From Pyropia haitanensis (Eukaryota; Rhodophyta; Bangiophyceae; Bangiales; Bangiaceae): a stretch of 64,000 bases of DNA. A program made the position numbers and the translations under genes. The stretch lies in contig SDUX01000010.1 in NCBI GenBank assembly GCA_008729055.1, positions 3,735,090-3,799,089 on the forward strand, given 5' to 3'. Under the pieces are notes generated by a model, which saw only the letters and a program-made list of their open reading frames with translations, made no database searches and was not told where the DNA came from. Shown here piece by piece: positions 7,559-17,950 of this stretch; the stretch's first letter is position 1, and every line of letters begins with the position of its first letter.

Positions 7559-10234
7559 ATGGCCTCCCCCGTCTGGATGGGCGGCGGTCGCAGCCGCGGC
7601 GGCGGCCGTCGCCCCCGCCGGGCGTTCGCAGCAGCCGCTGCCGCCTTGGCCTCTGTGGCCACCGTGGCCGTCGCGGTCGTCGCGGCTGCCGCATCAGTGC
7701 GCGCAGCGCCCGGCGGTGGCGGCGGTGGCGGCGCCGCCCCCCCCGCGGTCCACGAAGCGGCGGTGACGGGGCGCGCCGCCAACGCGTCGGCCGACCCCGT
7801 GACGGCGGCGTGGGTGGCCAAGCTCCGTGAGGCCGCCGCGGCGGCGCTGCCGCCGCTGCCGACCGCCGACCTCTTCCGCCGTCACGAAGGCCTGTTTACG
7901 CTCCACGCGGGCATCGGCCTCGCAGCTGGGCAGGTGCTGCTCGAGGTGGGCAAGGCGCAGCTGGACGCGCCGTTTGGGCTGGCCATCGAATTCTCCGCCA
8001 TCAGCAAGGCGGCCGCCACCGAGGGCGTCCCTTCTCGTTTCAACCTGCTGTTGTTCTCTCCGGAGCGGCTGTACGCGTTCCGCCTCGCCCGGGACACGGC
8101 CCCCCCGACGCTCGAGTTGTACCGCCCACCGCTGAGCGAGCGCAGCGTGGACCCGTCCAGCGTGCCCGGGCGGCAGGCGCTCGCGGGCATCGCCGCGTCG
8201 ACCGTTGCGTCGTTTGCCGCTCGCCCCGTCGGCGACGGGCGGCTGCTCATTGATGTGGGGCCGTGGGTGGCGGCCAGCTTTCACCTCTCGGACTATGCCA
8301 GCTTCACCACCCGCTTTGTGGACGGCGCCGCGCACCCGCAGTCCGTGACGTTTGGGGTGACCATGACCGGTGCGGACGGCGTGGGCGGCTCTGCAAAGGT
8401 CACGGCGGTGGGCTTGCCGCGGCGCCGCATGGCGCCACGCCCGCTCGATGACCGCATCGGCTACTTTTCCGTAAACTATTCGTGGGTGGACGACTACACG
8501 GGCGCCAAGCCGGCCGCGTCGGGCGCGTACATCTACAAGTGGGACCTCGCCAAGCACCCCGTCCTCAAGTACTACGTCGACCCGTCTGTGCCGCGCGCGT
8601 TTTGGCCGGCGGTGGTGGAGGGCATCACGCGGTGGAACCCCGCGTTTGCCGCGGCGGGCCACCGGCGGCCCGTCCTGCAGGCGGTCGTACCCACCGACAG
8701 CGACTGGCCCGCCGACTATGCCGTCGATGACGCGCGCTTCAGCACCATCTCGTTTGTGCAGGGGAACGAACCAAGCGCGGTGGCCGCTCCGTCGGTCGAT
8801 GCTCGGACGGGGGAGATCCTCAACGCGGACATCATCTTTAACGTCGACATGCCGCGCACGTATGCCACCATGTATCGACTGTGGTTTGCCGGCGACAGTG
8901 ACGGGCGGGCGGCTTCGCGGGCGGGCATGACGGAAGCGGCGGCACCGTCGGTCGTGGCCACGCGGTCAGCTGCCGCATCCGCCAAACCGGTGGCGGGGTC
9001 TGAGGAGGACTACGTGTACCAGCAGATTTCCGTCATGACGACGCATGAGGTTGGCCACTCCCTGGGTCTGCGGCACAACTTCCGGGGCAGCACGGGCATC
9101 CCGTGGTCGCAGTTGACCAACGACACGTACGTGGCGATGCACGGCCTGTCGACCAGCGTGATGGACTACCTCCCCGTCGGACCGCTCCCGCGCGCCAAGG
9201 ACGGCACCCTGCAGCGCTACTTTGTCTCTCCCGTGCTAGGCGCCTACGACGTGGCGGCCATCCGCTACGGCTACACCGACTGGCGCTCCGAGGATGAGGC
9301 CCGGGCGTTTGCCGCGTCGGTGGCGGCCTCGGGCTTGGTGCTGGGCGTGGATGAGGACCAGGAGACCGACGCGCTGGCGCAGCAGTACGATATGAGCGCC
9401 ACGCCTCTCGACTGGCACCGCCACCTTGTACGTACAGTACAGCGGCGGCTGCGCCAGCTGCCACGCACCGCCGGCTGGCGGGCGTCCCCGTCCGCGGCGG
9501 ACCGACATGCAGACATGGAGTCGCTCTTGAAAGGGGCCATGACCAGCCTGACGCTGGCGGCCAAGTTGGTTGGCGCCACCGCCATACACCGCCACCGCAC
9601 TGGCGGCACGCCAGCCGTGACGCCCCTCGACGCGGCCACCGAGACGGACGCCGTGCGGTGGGTGCTATCCCAGCTCCGCCCAGACGATGGCCTGCTGTCG
9701 GCCGCAACGATCGCGGCGGTCGAGCCGCACTTGCTGGCCAAGCCCGAGCCGGCCTGTGGCGGCGTCGCGAGCTGCCTCGGCCGCTCGCCAGCGGCGCTGG
9801 CGTCCACTCTCCACGCGCTGCGAGAGAAGGTACTGGCCACCCTCCTGGCGCCGTCGCGGCTGGAGCGGCTGGCCGCCAACGCCGCCGCGACCGCCGAGGC
9901 GGGCGGCGACGCGCGCCGCCGCGTGTCGGTGGCGGGCCTCCTCGGCGCGGTCAGCGAAACCATTTTCGGCGCCCGCTGGGCGGACATCGTGCCGCCCGCA
10001 AAGGTTACTGGTGGCTCCCTGTTCCGCGCCGAGGCGCAGGCGCGGTGGGTCAAGACGCTCACCGCGCTGGCCGTCGCGGAGGCGCAACCCGCGGCGGCGG
10101 CGACCGCCGCGTCCGGGGAGCTTTCGCGGGTGGCCGCGGCGGTCGCGGCGGCGGTCAAGGAGGCGCCAGACAGCACCCACCTGCGGGGGCTGCGGCTGGC
10201 CACCGCCGCGTACGCGCTGAACGTTAAGGATTAG
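7559..10234 (+). CDS. Secreted zinc-dependent metalloprotease (DUF5117/met-zincin type)
   Basis: The 891-residue protein starts MASPVWMGGG and has an Arg-rich n-region, a hydrophobic stretch at about 23-46 and a likely cleavage site near 49-50, so it should enter the secretory route. Residues about 120-330 resemble the DUF5117/5118 N-terminal region (GLFTLHAGIGLAAGQVLLEVG, IGYFSVNYSWVDDY). The catalytic part has HEVGHSLGLRHN at about 496-507 (HExxHxxGxxH: three zinc His and a general-base Glu) and a Met-turn, SVMDY, at about 535. A C-terminal helical region follows. This architecture is best known from bacterial secreted proteases. An intact intronless copy with TATA box and AATAAA in a eukaryote suggests either an old family member or acquired DNA. 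The substrate is unknown. Confidence 0.88.
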   Translation: MASPVWMGGGRSRGGGRRPRRAFAAAAAALASVATVAVAVVAAAASVRAAPGGGGGGGAAPPAVHEAAVTGRAANASADPVTAAWVAKLREAAAAALPPLPTADLFRRHEGLFTLHAGIGLAAGQVLLEVGKAQLDAPFGLAIEFSAISKAAATEGVPSRFNLLLFSPERLYAFRLARDTAPPTLELYRPPLSERSVDPSSVPGRQALAGIAASTVASFAARPVGDGRLLIDVGPWVAASFHLSDYASFTTRFVDGAAHPQSVTFGVTMTGADGVGGSAKVTAVGLPRRRMAPRPLDDRIGYFSVNYSWVDDYTGAKPAASGAYIYKWDLAKHPVLKYYVDPSVPRAFWPAVVEGITRWNPAFAAAGHRRPVLQAVVPTDSDWPADYAVDDARFSTISFVQGNEPSAVAAPSVDARTGEILNADIIFNVDMPRTYATMYRLWFAGDSDGRAASRAGMTEAAAPSVVATRSAAASAKPVAGSEEDYVYQQISVMTTHEVGHSLGLRHNFRGSTGIPWSQLTNDTYVAMHGLSTSVMDYLPVGPLPRAKDGTLQRYFVSPVLGAYDVAAIRYGYTDWRSEDEARAFAASVAASGLVLGVDEDQETDALAQQYDMSATPLDWHRHLVRTVQRRLRQLPRTAGWRASPSAADRHADMESLLKGAMTSLTLAAKLVGATAIHRHRTGGTPAVTPLDAATETDAVRWVLSQLRPDDGLLSAATIAAVEPHLLAKPEPACGGVASCLGRSPAALASTLHALREKVLATLLAPSRLERLAANAAATAEAGGDARRRVSVAGLLGAVSETIFGARWADIVPPAKVTGGSLFRAEAQARWVKTLTALAVAEAQPAAAATAASGELSRVAAAVAAAVKEAPDSTHLRGLRLATAAYALNVKD

Positions 10235-10512
10235 CAGGAGGACGGCGGCAAGGCCAGCTGCTAGACGGACGGGCACGCACGCCTCCCGCCGCCAACGGGG
10301 TTGCCACCGGCTCATATGCATGCTTCTGTTTTTTTTCTTTTGGCTGTTCGACTGGTTCCCCACTGGCACGCCCGCATCTATTGGTATCGCTTTGACCACT
10401 TCTCGCGCAACAGTGAGTGCGTTGCTCTCTAGCGGGCGCCGTGGAAGCCGGGTGCTCTGCGCGGCAGCCGGTCGCTGGCAAACTGCCTGTGGGGAGATGG
10501 ACCCTCACACCC

Positions 10513-10518
10513 AATAAA
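10513..10518 (+). terminator. Poly(A) signal of the metalloprotease gene
   Basis: AATAAA lies 279 nt after the stop codon on the coding strand, with ordinary lower-GC 3'-UTR-like sequence in between. Confidence 0.6.
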
Positions 10519-10556
10519 CGGTTTGACTTAGCTGGCAGCTCGCCGTAGAGGCGTTT

Positions 10557-10564
10557 TATATATA
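10557..10564. promoter_or_regulatory. TATATATA, possible core promoter
   Basis: A symmetric TATA element just past the metalloprotease poly(A) signal. It would suit a plus-strand transcript into 10.6-12.9 kb, but no convincing protein is found there. Confidence 0.25.
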
Positions 10565-10639
10565 GAGCAACCGGGCGAGCAAAGAGGGGAGGTAGGGGGG
10601 AAGCAGGCCAAAAAGAGGGAGGGGGGCAAGGGGATGGGT

Positions 10640-11328
10640 TGCGAGTGCAGCGGCACGGTGGGGGTGCAAGCTGTTTGTTTGCGCCACAGGGCCCACAGCG
10701 TCTAATCAAGCACGCCGCCCCTGCTGGGCTTCCCGGTGTCGCATGCAGGTGGCTGCACAGTCGCCGCCGGCCGCCCAGCACTGCACGACCCCGGCGGATG
10801 CGGCGCGGTGGGAGCGGGTTTCCCAAAACCCGTCGCCGCGCCAGAGGGTTCTCCCCTTGGTGTGTAGTTGCGGGGCGTGCACGCCACGGGAGGGGGAGGG
10901 GCGGCGAGGGGTCGCGCTCGACGGGCGGCGAACCCGCCGCGGGAGCCCCACCACCACGGCCATGGTTCCGCTGGCGACGCGGACCGACCGACGGGTTGGG
11001 GGTGGGGAGACAGGTACGCGGCCCGCCCGTCGGGGGGCGCCGCCCCGCCCACACCCTCGAGGCGGCAACGCAGTCGGCGCGGCGCAAGGCGGACGCGAAC
11101 AGCGGCAGGGGGGCGGGACGGGGGATGGCACGCGCACCCGTGGTGCACCGCAGGGAGCACCGGGAACGAGGAGCGACCGGGGAAGCCGGCTCGCCATCCC
11201 CCACCCCCCAGCCACTCTACGTTCCACAGTCGTCGCCGGCCGCTGTAGCAGTGGCAGGACGTCAACACCGGGGGCGGTCACCCCCCCCCCCCTCTGCGTC
11301 GCCGTCGCCGTCGTCGTCGCCGCCACCG

Positions 11329-11366
<38 letters not shown>

Positions 11367-12890
11367 GTGTGTGGGCGGGCGGCCCGCCCTCGGGCGCGCC
11401 GCCTGGGAAAATGAGGGGAAGGGAAAGAGAGGAGGCGGGCGCACCGCCTGGGGCAATGGAGAGGAGGGGCGGGGGGTGCAGGCGCGCCGCTCCCCCGCAC
11501 GCGGCGCCCGTCGCGCCCCCGTGGCACATGCGGTGGGCGTGCGGTCAGGCGTGGCGCCACCGCCGCGGCGCGATCCGCTCGCCGATGGACGGCCGCGACG
11601 GCGGCAACGGAGGTGGCGGCGCCCGTCGCCGTTGCGGTGGCCACCCCGCCCCGCCCGGCGGCGGGTTGCCCAGCGGCGACGCCGACGGGTCGGCCGTGAC
11701 GGGTGTGGATGGCACAGCGACGGCGGCGGCGGCGGCGGCGGCAGCGGCAGCGGCAGCGTCGGCGGCAGCGGCGCCTCCCATGCACTTCAGCCCCCCCCCC
11801 CCCGCCCCCCCCCCCGCCCGCCCCCCAGCGGCCGCCGCCCGCTGAGTGGCCACGCAGCCCCCGTCAGTACACTCGCCACTGGGCCGCGTTGCCAGCAGCA
11901 CGCACCGCCCGCACCCCAGGCCGCGCCGCACCCCCACCCCCGGCGGCACGCCCGTCGGCGAGACGGTCCGACTTTGGGCGAGCCGCGGCGGGTGGTCCGA
12001 CGGCGCGCCCTCCGCGGCGCCCGTCACACCCCCCCCCCCCCCCCCCCCCGCTCGTTGACGACATCCCCCCCCCCCCCCCCGCCGTCGCTACAACCCGCCG
12101 CCCCGGAAGGAGTGCGGGGTCGGCGCGCCCCGTGGCGGACGCCGCCGCCGCCACTGCCGTGGCGCTGCAGCGCGCGGCGCCCCCCCCCAACAACGAGCGT
12201 CCCGTTCACCGCATCCGTCACGTCAGGGCGCCCGCGTCGCGGTGGGTGTCGGCGGTGCTCCTACGCCACGATCCACGCCCATGCCGCCGCAGGGGGATGG
12301 CGCCCCGGAACGCGGCGTGGCCGCGACCGCCCGTGCGGCTCTATCAGAAAAAAAAAAAAAAAAAGCACCCACCGCAACCGCCACGGCCGCCACCAATGGC
12401 CACGCGGGCAGCCGAGGGTGCGGGCAAACCAGCGTGGAAAAAGCCCTCTGGCGCGCGGGGCGGCTGTGCCGGGCGTGGCGGCAGCAGCCGGGAGCAACGC
12501 GTCGGCGCGCGGCGGCGGCGGCGGTGCGGGTGGCACTGGCAGGGGACGGCGGTGGCCGCGCCCGTCATCAGCCAGTGGTGGGCGGTGCGCGCCTGCCGCG
12601 GCGGCGGCGGCAGCCGCGGCGGCGCCGCTCACGCACGCGCCGCCTGGCGCGCAGCACCACCGTCCCGCCACCCCCCCGTGCGTCGTGCTCCGCCATCGAC
12701 AGCCGCTCCAGCCGCCACGTGGGGAACAAGGGTAGCGGGTGCCGGCGGCTCGACCGGATGCCGGAGGTTGCGGAAAGGCCCTGGTGGGATGGAGCACGGG
12801 CGACGGAGACGGGGACAGAGACGAGCCAGCGGCAGCGCACCGCGCTGAAGCGGTGCGCGCCGAGCCGATAGGAGAGATACTCTCAATCCC
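10640..12890. other. GC-rich low-complexity block, no convincing gene
   Basis: Long frames exist on both strands, but all are Arg/Pro/Ala/Gly strings without a conserved segment, and overlapping frames are equally long. The block holds a CCG run (about 11320-11365), C-tracts of 10-18 bases (about 11790-12080) and a 17-A tract (about 12348-12364). A gene rich in homopeptides broken by homopolymer errors cannot be excluded. Confidence 0.4.
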
Positions 12891-12975
12891 CTATGTTGTG
12901 CCAACAATAAGACAGCATTACAGTGCGACCCCTCACTTGGCCGCCCCGCTGTTTTGCCGTTATTCGGGGTGAATA

Positions 12976-13332
12976 TCAAGAACAGGGAACGACCAACAAG
13001 ACGCCAGCCGTATCGAATTTTTTCTTTTTAGGGTCTTTTTTTGCCTGCTGAAAGCAGCAATCAGTGCTGTTCTTGATGGAAGCACGCGTCTTCGCCTTCG
13101 CGACGATACCTTGGCCCGGGCCGACGTGCTCTTCCCTGGCTTGTCCAGCAGCCTGTACCGCCTTTACGCCACCTTCACCCGTCTTCTCCCCGTACCAGAG
13201 GTCGTGAATCCGTCTACCAAAGATCGTGGCTCTCTCTTCCAAAGGTCGTGACAAACACCACTGCTCTATTCTTTCTGCGGTGACGACGTGGGCGCCTGCG
13301 GCAGTTTTATCCGTTCCCCACTCCCGGTTCAA
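12976..13332 (-). CDS. Small hypothetical ORF (118 aa)
   Basis: Unlike its surroundings this frame has a balanced amino-acid make-up (for example ERATIFGRRIHDLWYGEKTG) and a Lys-rich tail. It could be a small gene or a relic of a mobile element. No family was recognised and no promoter or poly(A) signal was seen. It lies directly upstream of block A, in the opposite direction to the hypothetical gene at 13408. Confidence 0.25.
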   Translation of the reverse strand: MNREWGTDKTAAGAHVVTAERIEQWCLSRPLEERATIFGRRIHDLWYGEKTGEGGVKAVQAAGQAREEHVGPGQGIVAKAKTRASIKNSTDCCFQQAKKDPKKKKFDTAGVLLVVPCS

Positions 13333-13407
13333 TCAACCCACCCGCTCGACCAGCCCGTTCCCCCCCCTCCGCGCCCATGCCCCTGGTCTGCGCTCCTCCC
13401 CGGATCC

Positions 13408-14295
13408 ATGGAGGCACTCCGGTTGATTGATACCCCCGCTGTGCACCGCGCCTGCGCTGCCGCGTCTGCCAACACACTGCGTGAGCGGATAGCCCTGCTG
13501 CCGCCGTTCGAGGAGACCCCACACGGCTGGCACCCCCTGCTGGTCGATCCTGGCGTGGCGGCCGCCCTCGCTGCCAACGTCACCGCCTCGGTGCGGCACT
13601 TCTGCTCCCGCCAGCGGCCGTTGCGCGGCGCCGCCGGCGTGGACGTCCACTTCCATGCCTTTTGCACCCTCTGCGCGGTCACTCTGGCAGCGGAATGCCT
13701 CTGTGCTGCCGCCGACGACGTGCTCGTAGACGCGTTGGTGGCGGGCTGGGAGGACGTTTGCCTTCTGCAGGACGTCCACGCGTTCGCGGCGCGGCGCGCT
13801 GCGGCATCGACGGCGCGGCGACGACAGCCGCTGCGCACCGCCGCGGCGGCGGCGGCGGCACGGAGCTGGTACTGGCCGTCGAGGCGGCGGCGGCGGGCGG
13901 CCGTGGTGTGGCAGCGTGGCCTGCGCGCGCCGCGCGAGTGGCGGCGGCCGAGCGGGGGTGTCGTGGCGGCGGCCGAGCGGGGGTGTCGTGACGGCGCCGG
14001 TGGCAGTGCCGACGCTGCCCGCTGCCGGTGCTGCGCGCCGCCGGCCGCCGCGGACGCGGACAGTTGTGACGGCGGCCGTGCCGGCGACGCGTGGCGGCCG
14101 CGATGCGGCGTCGGCGGTCGTTTGGGTCGGAGTTGGGGTGGGGGGGTGGTGGCGGCGGTGGTGGCAGTGGTGAGGAGTATGCCGTCGAGTCAAGAGCAAA
14201 CAGACGGACGAGAACAGGACTGCCACACCACGAACGGAACCCGCCCAAGCCTGGTGAGGGCAGAGGCGTCGAACAGCCTCCAGTCTTTTGGCTAA
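13408..14295 (+). CDS. Hypothetical protein, copy A
   Basis: The first about 135 residues from MEALRLIDTPAVHRACAAAS are plausible coding sequence, rich in Ala, His and Cys (FHAFCTLCAVTLAAECLCAA, VLVDALVAGWEDVCLLQDVH), with no recognised family. After residue about 135 the frame turns into Arg/Trp/Gly strings while other frames look more protein-like. A 25-bp direct duplication at 13937-13986, not a multiple of three, shifts the frame there. The gene is probably shorter, or damaged, in its second half. A near-identical copy with a different 5' end lies at 37155. It ends about 300 bp before the glycosylase start, on the same strand. Confidence 0.4.
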   Translation: MEALRLIDTPAVHRACAAASANTLRERIALLPPFEETPHGWHPLLVDPGVAAALAANVTASVRHFCSRQRPLRGAAGVDVHFHAFCTLCAVTLAAECLCAAADDVLVDALVAGWEDVCLLQDVHAFAARRAAASTARRRQPLRTAAAAAAARSWYWPSRRRRRAAVVWQRGLRAPREWRRPSGGVVAAAERGCRDGAGGSADAARCRCCAPPAAADADSCDGGRAGDAWRPRCGVGGRLGRSWGGGVVAAVVAVVRSMPSSQEQTDGREQDCHTTNGTRPSLVRAEASNSLQSFG

Positions 14296-14603
14296 GAAGT
14301 CAAGGTTTTATTTTCGCCAGCGCTCCATTCCGTTGGTCGTATGGTCTCGGTAAACTTTGGCTCAACAAGCGCGGTTCTCCAGCCGCTCATTGGCTGACAA
14401 ACAACGCTCACAGCATGCATCCAGCCCTGGCGCCATCGACCTCGCTCGTGGCCAACTCCAGGTCTGCCTCCTTGACCGTCTCGGTGCTGGCCAGCCGCGA
14501 CCCGGTTCCCACACCCAACCCTCCCAGTTCACCAGATCCCCCTCGCTCTCTCGAACCCTATCGCCTCCACACCCCCCTATGTTCTCTTGTCCTTCTCCAT
14601 AGC

Positions 14604-16502
14604 ATGCTTTTCGTCCAACCGCCATCCCTGTGCATTGGCCACGCCGCGGCGCCCCCGATGGCGCCGGCTGGGGGTATCTCACGGCGCGCGGCACTCGCGG
14701 CGGGGGTGGCGCTGCCACAGGGAGCTCAGGGGGTGCGCCCCGTGCGGACGGCCGCGGTGGTGGCATCAGCGTCGGCGGATTCAGCGGCGGGCGCCGCCAA
14801 AGCGGCGGCGGCGGCGGGCGCGGCGGCGAAGAGACCTGCTGCAGCGGCGGCAGCGAGCAAGCGCACTCCCAAGCGGGCCCGCCCGGCAACCCGGGCGGCG
14901 GCAACGGCGGCAGCGGCAGCGACAGCGGCGGCGGCTCCCCCCCTCCCACCCCCGCGTCGGACCCGCCGGGCGACTGGGGCGGCGGCGCCGCCCGCAGCGA
15001 GCGTGGCTGATGATGCGGCTGGTGCGGTACCCGCGTCCCAGCGGTCCCGCCATTCCACCCGGGCGGCAGGTGCCGCGGCGGCTGCAGCACCGGCAGCGAC
15101 GGCGGAGGCGGCGGCAGCGGCCCGCTCCCTCACGCGGGCCCGCCGGTCGCCTGGGGAGGTAGGGACGTTGTCGCTGGCGCCGGCCATGACTGCTGGTGTG
15201 GCAAAGGCGGGTGCAGCGCCGGCCCGGGGGGTGGCGGCGGCACCGCCCCACCACCCCCTTCCACCATCGCTCTCCCTCTCGGCGTGTCGGCGACTGCGGC
15301 TGCAGGCCCAGTGGCTGCGCCCTCCCCGCACTGCTCTCCCCCCCGGTCCGGCCTCTGCGGTTGCGGTGGCACGGGCCCTTTTCGGGGTGCAGGCGCAAGA
15401 GGCATCGTCGGCGGCGCTGGCCCTCTGGCACCGCACCCGGGACGCTGGCGGGGCGCCCTCCACCACCCGCGCGGCGCTGTTGGCGTGGATGGCTCACCCA
15501 GGGGGGGGATCCCCGTCGGGGCTTGTCCGCGTGCACGGCCAGCGGGGCACCCTCCACGCGTACGATGCTGCAGATTGGCCGACGGTGGCGGGGGCGTACG
15601 CCGACCGCCTGTCGGCCGCACGCGCTGGGTCGCGGCTGACGGCGGCGGAGCGGCGGGTGGTTGTGGCACAACAGGCCAAGCTGGCGGCTATGCTGGCCGG
15701 TGGGTCCACCGTCTCTACCGCCGACATCGGCGTTGGCCCCGCGCACATCACCATTGTGGGGGTCCCACTGACGGGCGCCGGCGCGCGCGTTAACGTGTCG
15801 GGGCGCACCACGCTGGCGCCGCGGGCGGTGCTGGCGCCGGGCCTGCCCGAGGTGTGGGCGCCGCCGCCGACGGCGGCGGCCGTTGCGACGGCCGTGCGTC
15901 GCTACTTTGGTGCCTTTGCGCCTGCCACCGAGGCCGACGCGCGCTACTACCTGGGCCTCCGCGCGGCCGAGTCGCGTGCCGCCGTGGCGGCGCTCGTGGA
16001 CGACGGCACCCTTGCGCGTGTGACGGTGGGGGGGGTGGAAGCGGAGGCGCGCGCTGCTGACGCCGATGCGGCTGCCGCTGACCCAGAGGCAGCCGCCGCA
16101 GACGCGGCGCTTGCGGTTGGCCCGTCCTACGTGTTGGCGGCGGCGGCTGCACAGGCGGCCGGCGTCGCCCGCCCCCCCCCTCCCGCCCCCATCTGTCGTC
16201 TGCTTGGTCGGTTTGACCCCTTGGTGCTGGGCCACGTGGACAAGGCCTGGCTGGTTCCGCCCGCCTACAAGGGCCGCGTGTGGAGCAGCGGCGCCCACGT
16301 GGCCGCGGTCGTCCTCCTCCATGGTCGCGCCGTCGGCACCTGGAAGGCGACGGTGGACGGCAAGGCGGGAGTGGCGGTGGCAGTGGACACCTGGCGGGGC
16401 AAGGGGGTGCCGCCCGCCGACGCGGCCGCCATCCGAGCCGAGGCGGAAGCGCTGGCAGCGGGGTTCTGGGAGCTCCGCCTCACCTCTTGTGCCATTGATT
16501 GA
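14604..16502 (+). CDS. AlkZ-like winged-helix DNA glycosylase (HTH_42 family), copy A
   Basis: The 632-residue product has an Ala-rich N-terminal third with a likely nuclear signal (SKRTPKRARP), then a conserved region at about 223-625. That region matches the HTH_42/AlkZ family (PF06224), whose members remove alkylated or crosslinked bases from DNA. Hallmarks are FGVQAQEA at 260-267, where the two Gln (263, 265) fit the family's catalytic QxQ motif, and the C-terminal signature CRLLGRFDPLVLGHVDKAWLVPP ... GRAVGTWKATVDG (about 530-585). The start MLFVQPP follows a run of non-protein-like sequence; an alternative ATG is 18 codons in. The length exceeds bacterial members (about 350-400) because of the N-terminal extension. 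Copy B is at 38297. A role in nuclear base repair is inferred. Confidence 0.82.
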   Translation: MLFVQPPSLCIGHAAAPPMAPAGGISRRAALAAGVALPQGAQGVRPVRTAAVVASASADSAAGAAKAAAAAGAAAKRPAAAAAASKRTPKRARPATRAAATAAAAATAAAAPPLPPPRRTRRATGAAAPPAASVADDAAGAVPASQRSRHSTRAAGAAAAAAPAATAEAAAAARSLTRARRSPGEVGTLSLAPAMTAGVAKAGAAPARGVAAAPPHHPLPPSLSLSACRRLRLQAQWLRPPRTALPPGPASAVAVARALFGVQAQEASSAALALWHRTRDAGGAPSTTRAALLAWMAHPGGGSPSGLVRVHGQRGTLHAYDAADWPTVAGAYADRLSAARAGSRLTAAERRVVVAQQAKLAAMLAGGSTVSTADIGVGPAHITIVGVPLTGAGARVNVSGRTTLAPRAVLAPGLPEVWAPPPTAAAVATAVRRYFGAFAPATEADARYYLGLRAAESRAAVAALVDDGTLARVTVGGVEAEARAADADAAAADPEAAAADAALAVGPSYVLAAAAAQAAGVARPPPPAPICRLLGRFDPLVLGHVDKAWLVPPAYKGRVWSSGAHVAAVVLLHGRAVGTWKATVDGKAGVAVAVDTWRGKGVPPADAAAIRAEAEALAAGFWELRLTSCAID

Positions 16503-17026
16503 GGGCCGCCCGACCCACAAACCGAGTGTGCGTGGCGCGAGAGGCATGTGGTGCTTTTTGGTGCTCCCGCTGTTGTTTTGTTCCACGCGTGTTTTTTTTT
16601 TCACTCATCGCATGGACGGCTGCCCTACCTGTTGCCGTCGCCGCGGCGGCGGGTCGCGGCGGGTGTCCGACAGCAAGCGTTCCCCAGCCATGAAGGCGAC
16701 ACCGCCGCCACCACCTCTCCCTGCGAGCACATCCCCCCCCCGCCGGAGCGCCGCCATCCCCCCGTCTCTCCATGGCGTGCCGCCCCCCCCCCAGCGCGCA
16801 GCCGCCGCCCTTGTCGTCGCCGCCGCCGTCGTCTCCGCTGCCGCCACCGTCGCCACCGCCCTTGCCGTCGCCGTCGTCGCCGCCGCCGCCGCGCCGCCGA
16901 CGCCGTTGTGCTACCGCCGCCGCCTCAAACTCTCCTCTCAGCCGCCCCGGCCGCTCTCACCCTCCACCCCCGCCCCCCTCACCCCCCCCCTGATCACCCC
17001 CTCCTCTCTCTCGCCCTCCCCCCCGA

Positions 17027-17032
17027 AATAAA
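17027..17032 (+). terminator. Poly(A) signal candidate of the glycosylase, copy A
   Basis: AATAAA followed by CAACAACA about 525 nt after the stop. The same site is AATAAA in module C (26728) but AAAAAA in copy B (about 40741). Confidence 0.4.
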
Positions 17033-17157
17033 CAACAACAAAAAAAGACAGGAACGGCACAAAGACCAATGAATGACAGCAGTGGCGGTCGTAGGAAAAG
17101 CGACGCCAGCGTGAGTGACAATAGCAGGTGGCGGTGCCACCCAGGACCGCCCCTGCC

Positions 17158-17433
17158 GCGGCGGCGGCTGCACATGCGTCCGGCGCCGCCCGCCCCCCCC
17201 CTCCCGCCCCCATCTGTCGTCTGCTTGGTCGGTTTGACCCCTTGGTGCTGGGCCACGTGGACAAGGCCTGGCTGGTTTCGCCCGCCTACAAGGGCCGCGT
17301 GTGGAGCAGCGGCGCCCACGTGGCCGCGGTCGTCCTCCTCCATGGTCGCGCGGTCGGCACCTGGAAGGCGACGGTGGACGGCAAGGCGGGAGTGGCGGCG
17401 GCAGTGGACAACTGGCGAGGCAAGGGGGTGCAA
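17158..17433 (+). pseudogene. Truncated tandem copy of the glycosylase C-terminus
   Basis: This stretch repeats 16138-16412 of the upstream gene. It begins in GCGGCGGCTGCACA and runs through PICRLLGRFDPLVLGHVDKAWLV and GTWKATVDG to GKGVQ, where homology stops abruptly. It has no start or N-terminal domain and carries substitutions (V-to-A, T-to-N). It appears to be the remnant of a tandem duplication of about 1.0 kb interrupted by the DNA that follows. Confidence 0.85.
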
Positions 17434-17439
17434 CTCATG

Positions 17440-17950
17440 AGGTCGTCGCAACGGTCGTGTTTGTCCACGTAAGACCACATCGAAACGGTTGCGGTCTTTC
17501 GTGAACGTGCTCAGTGGCCACAGAACATTCTGACTCACATGGGAGGCCCAACTGTTCAAACTAACGAGGGAGCCACGTCGGCCGCTGTACCACAGTGACC
17601 AGGGGTAGGTGTCCCTCCCTTCAATGCGCAGGGAAGGGTCCATAGGACGGAACCTTTCGCGGATTCACGGGCACGAGCTCTAGCATACCAACATCGCTTG
17701 GCAGGTCAAGCCGCCCAATGCACCCCACGCGTCTTTTTGAACTGGATGCTACGGCTCTGACGAGTGTCTCGGGTACGAGGGCCTCTGTTCAACTCATAGA
17801 GACTGTGCTCGTCCGTATGACCCAACACAAAGCACATCAGGAGATGACCATTATCCCCCCTCAATGGACAAGTCCCACCCGCGCGACACACCCCAAGCGC
17901 ACGCGTCATGCATGCCGCCGATGTAACCTCAGATGGCGGAGTCCACGCTC
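17440..17950. other. No gene seen
   Basis: Ordinary-composition DNA at the left edge of the 9-kb insertion. Short minus-strand frames exist (for example one starting MDPSLRIEGRDTYPWSLWYS at 17643) and could be parts of a decayed gene. No family was recognised. Confidence 0.35.

Larger units (their letters stand above)
13471..17155. repeat. Segmental duplication block A
   Basis: This block recurs in the same orientation at 37166-40865 (offset 23,693 bp, rising to 23,714 after a 21-bp Ala-codon expansion). Most of it is about 99% identical by eye. The first about 170 bp are clearly more diverged, roughly one difference in ten. It contains the hypothetical gene, the AlkZ-like gene and its 3'-flanking module. 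Confidence 0.92.

Noticed and set aside
10639..12735. 698-residue plus-strand frame
   Set aside because: Low complexity throughout, no conserved segment, and competing frames of similar length.
17128..17472. Independent small gene with a FDPLVLGHVDKAWLV motif
   Set aside because: It is a truncated duplicate of the adjacent glycosylase, lacking the catalytic half.
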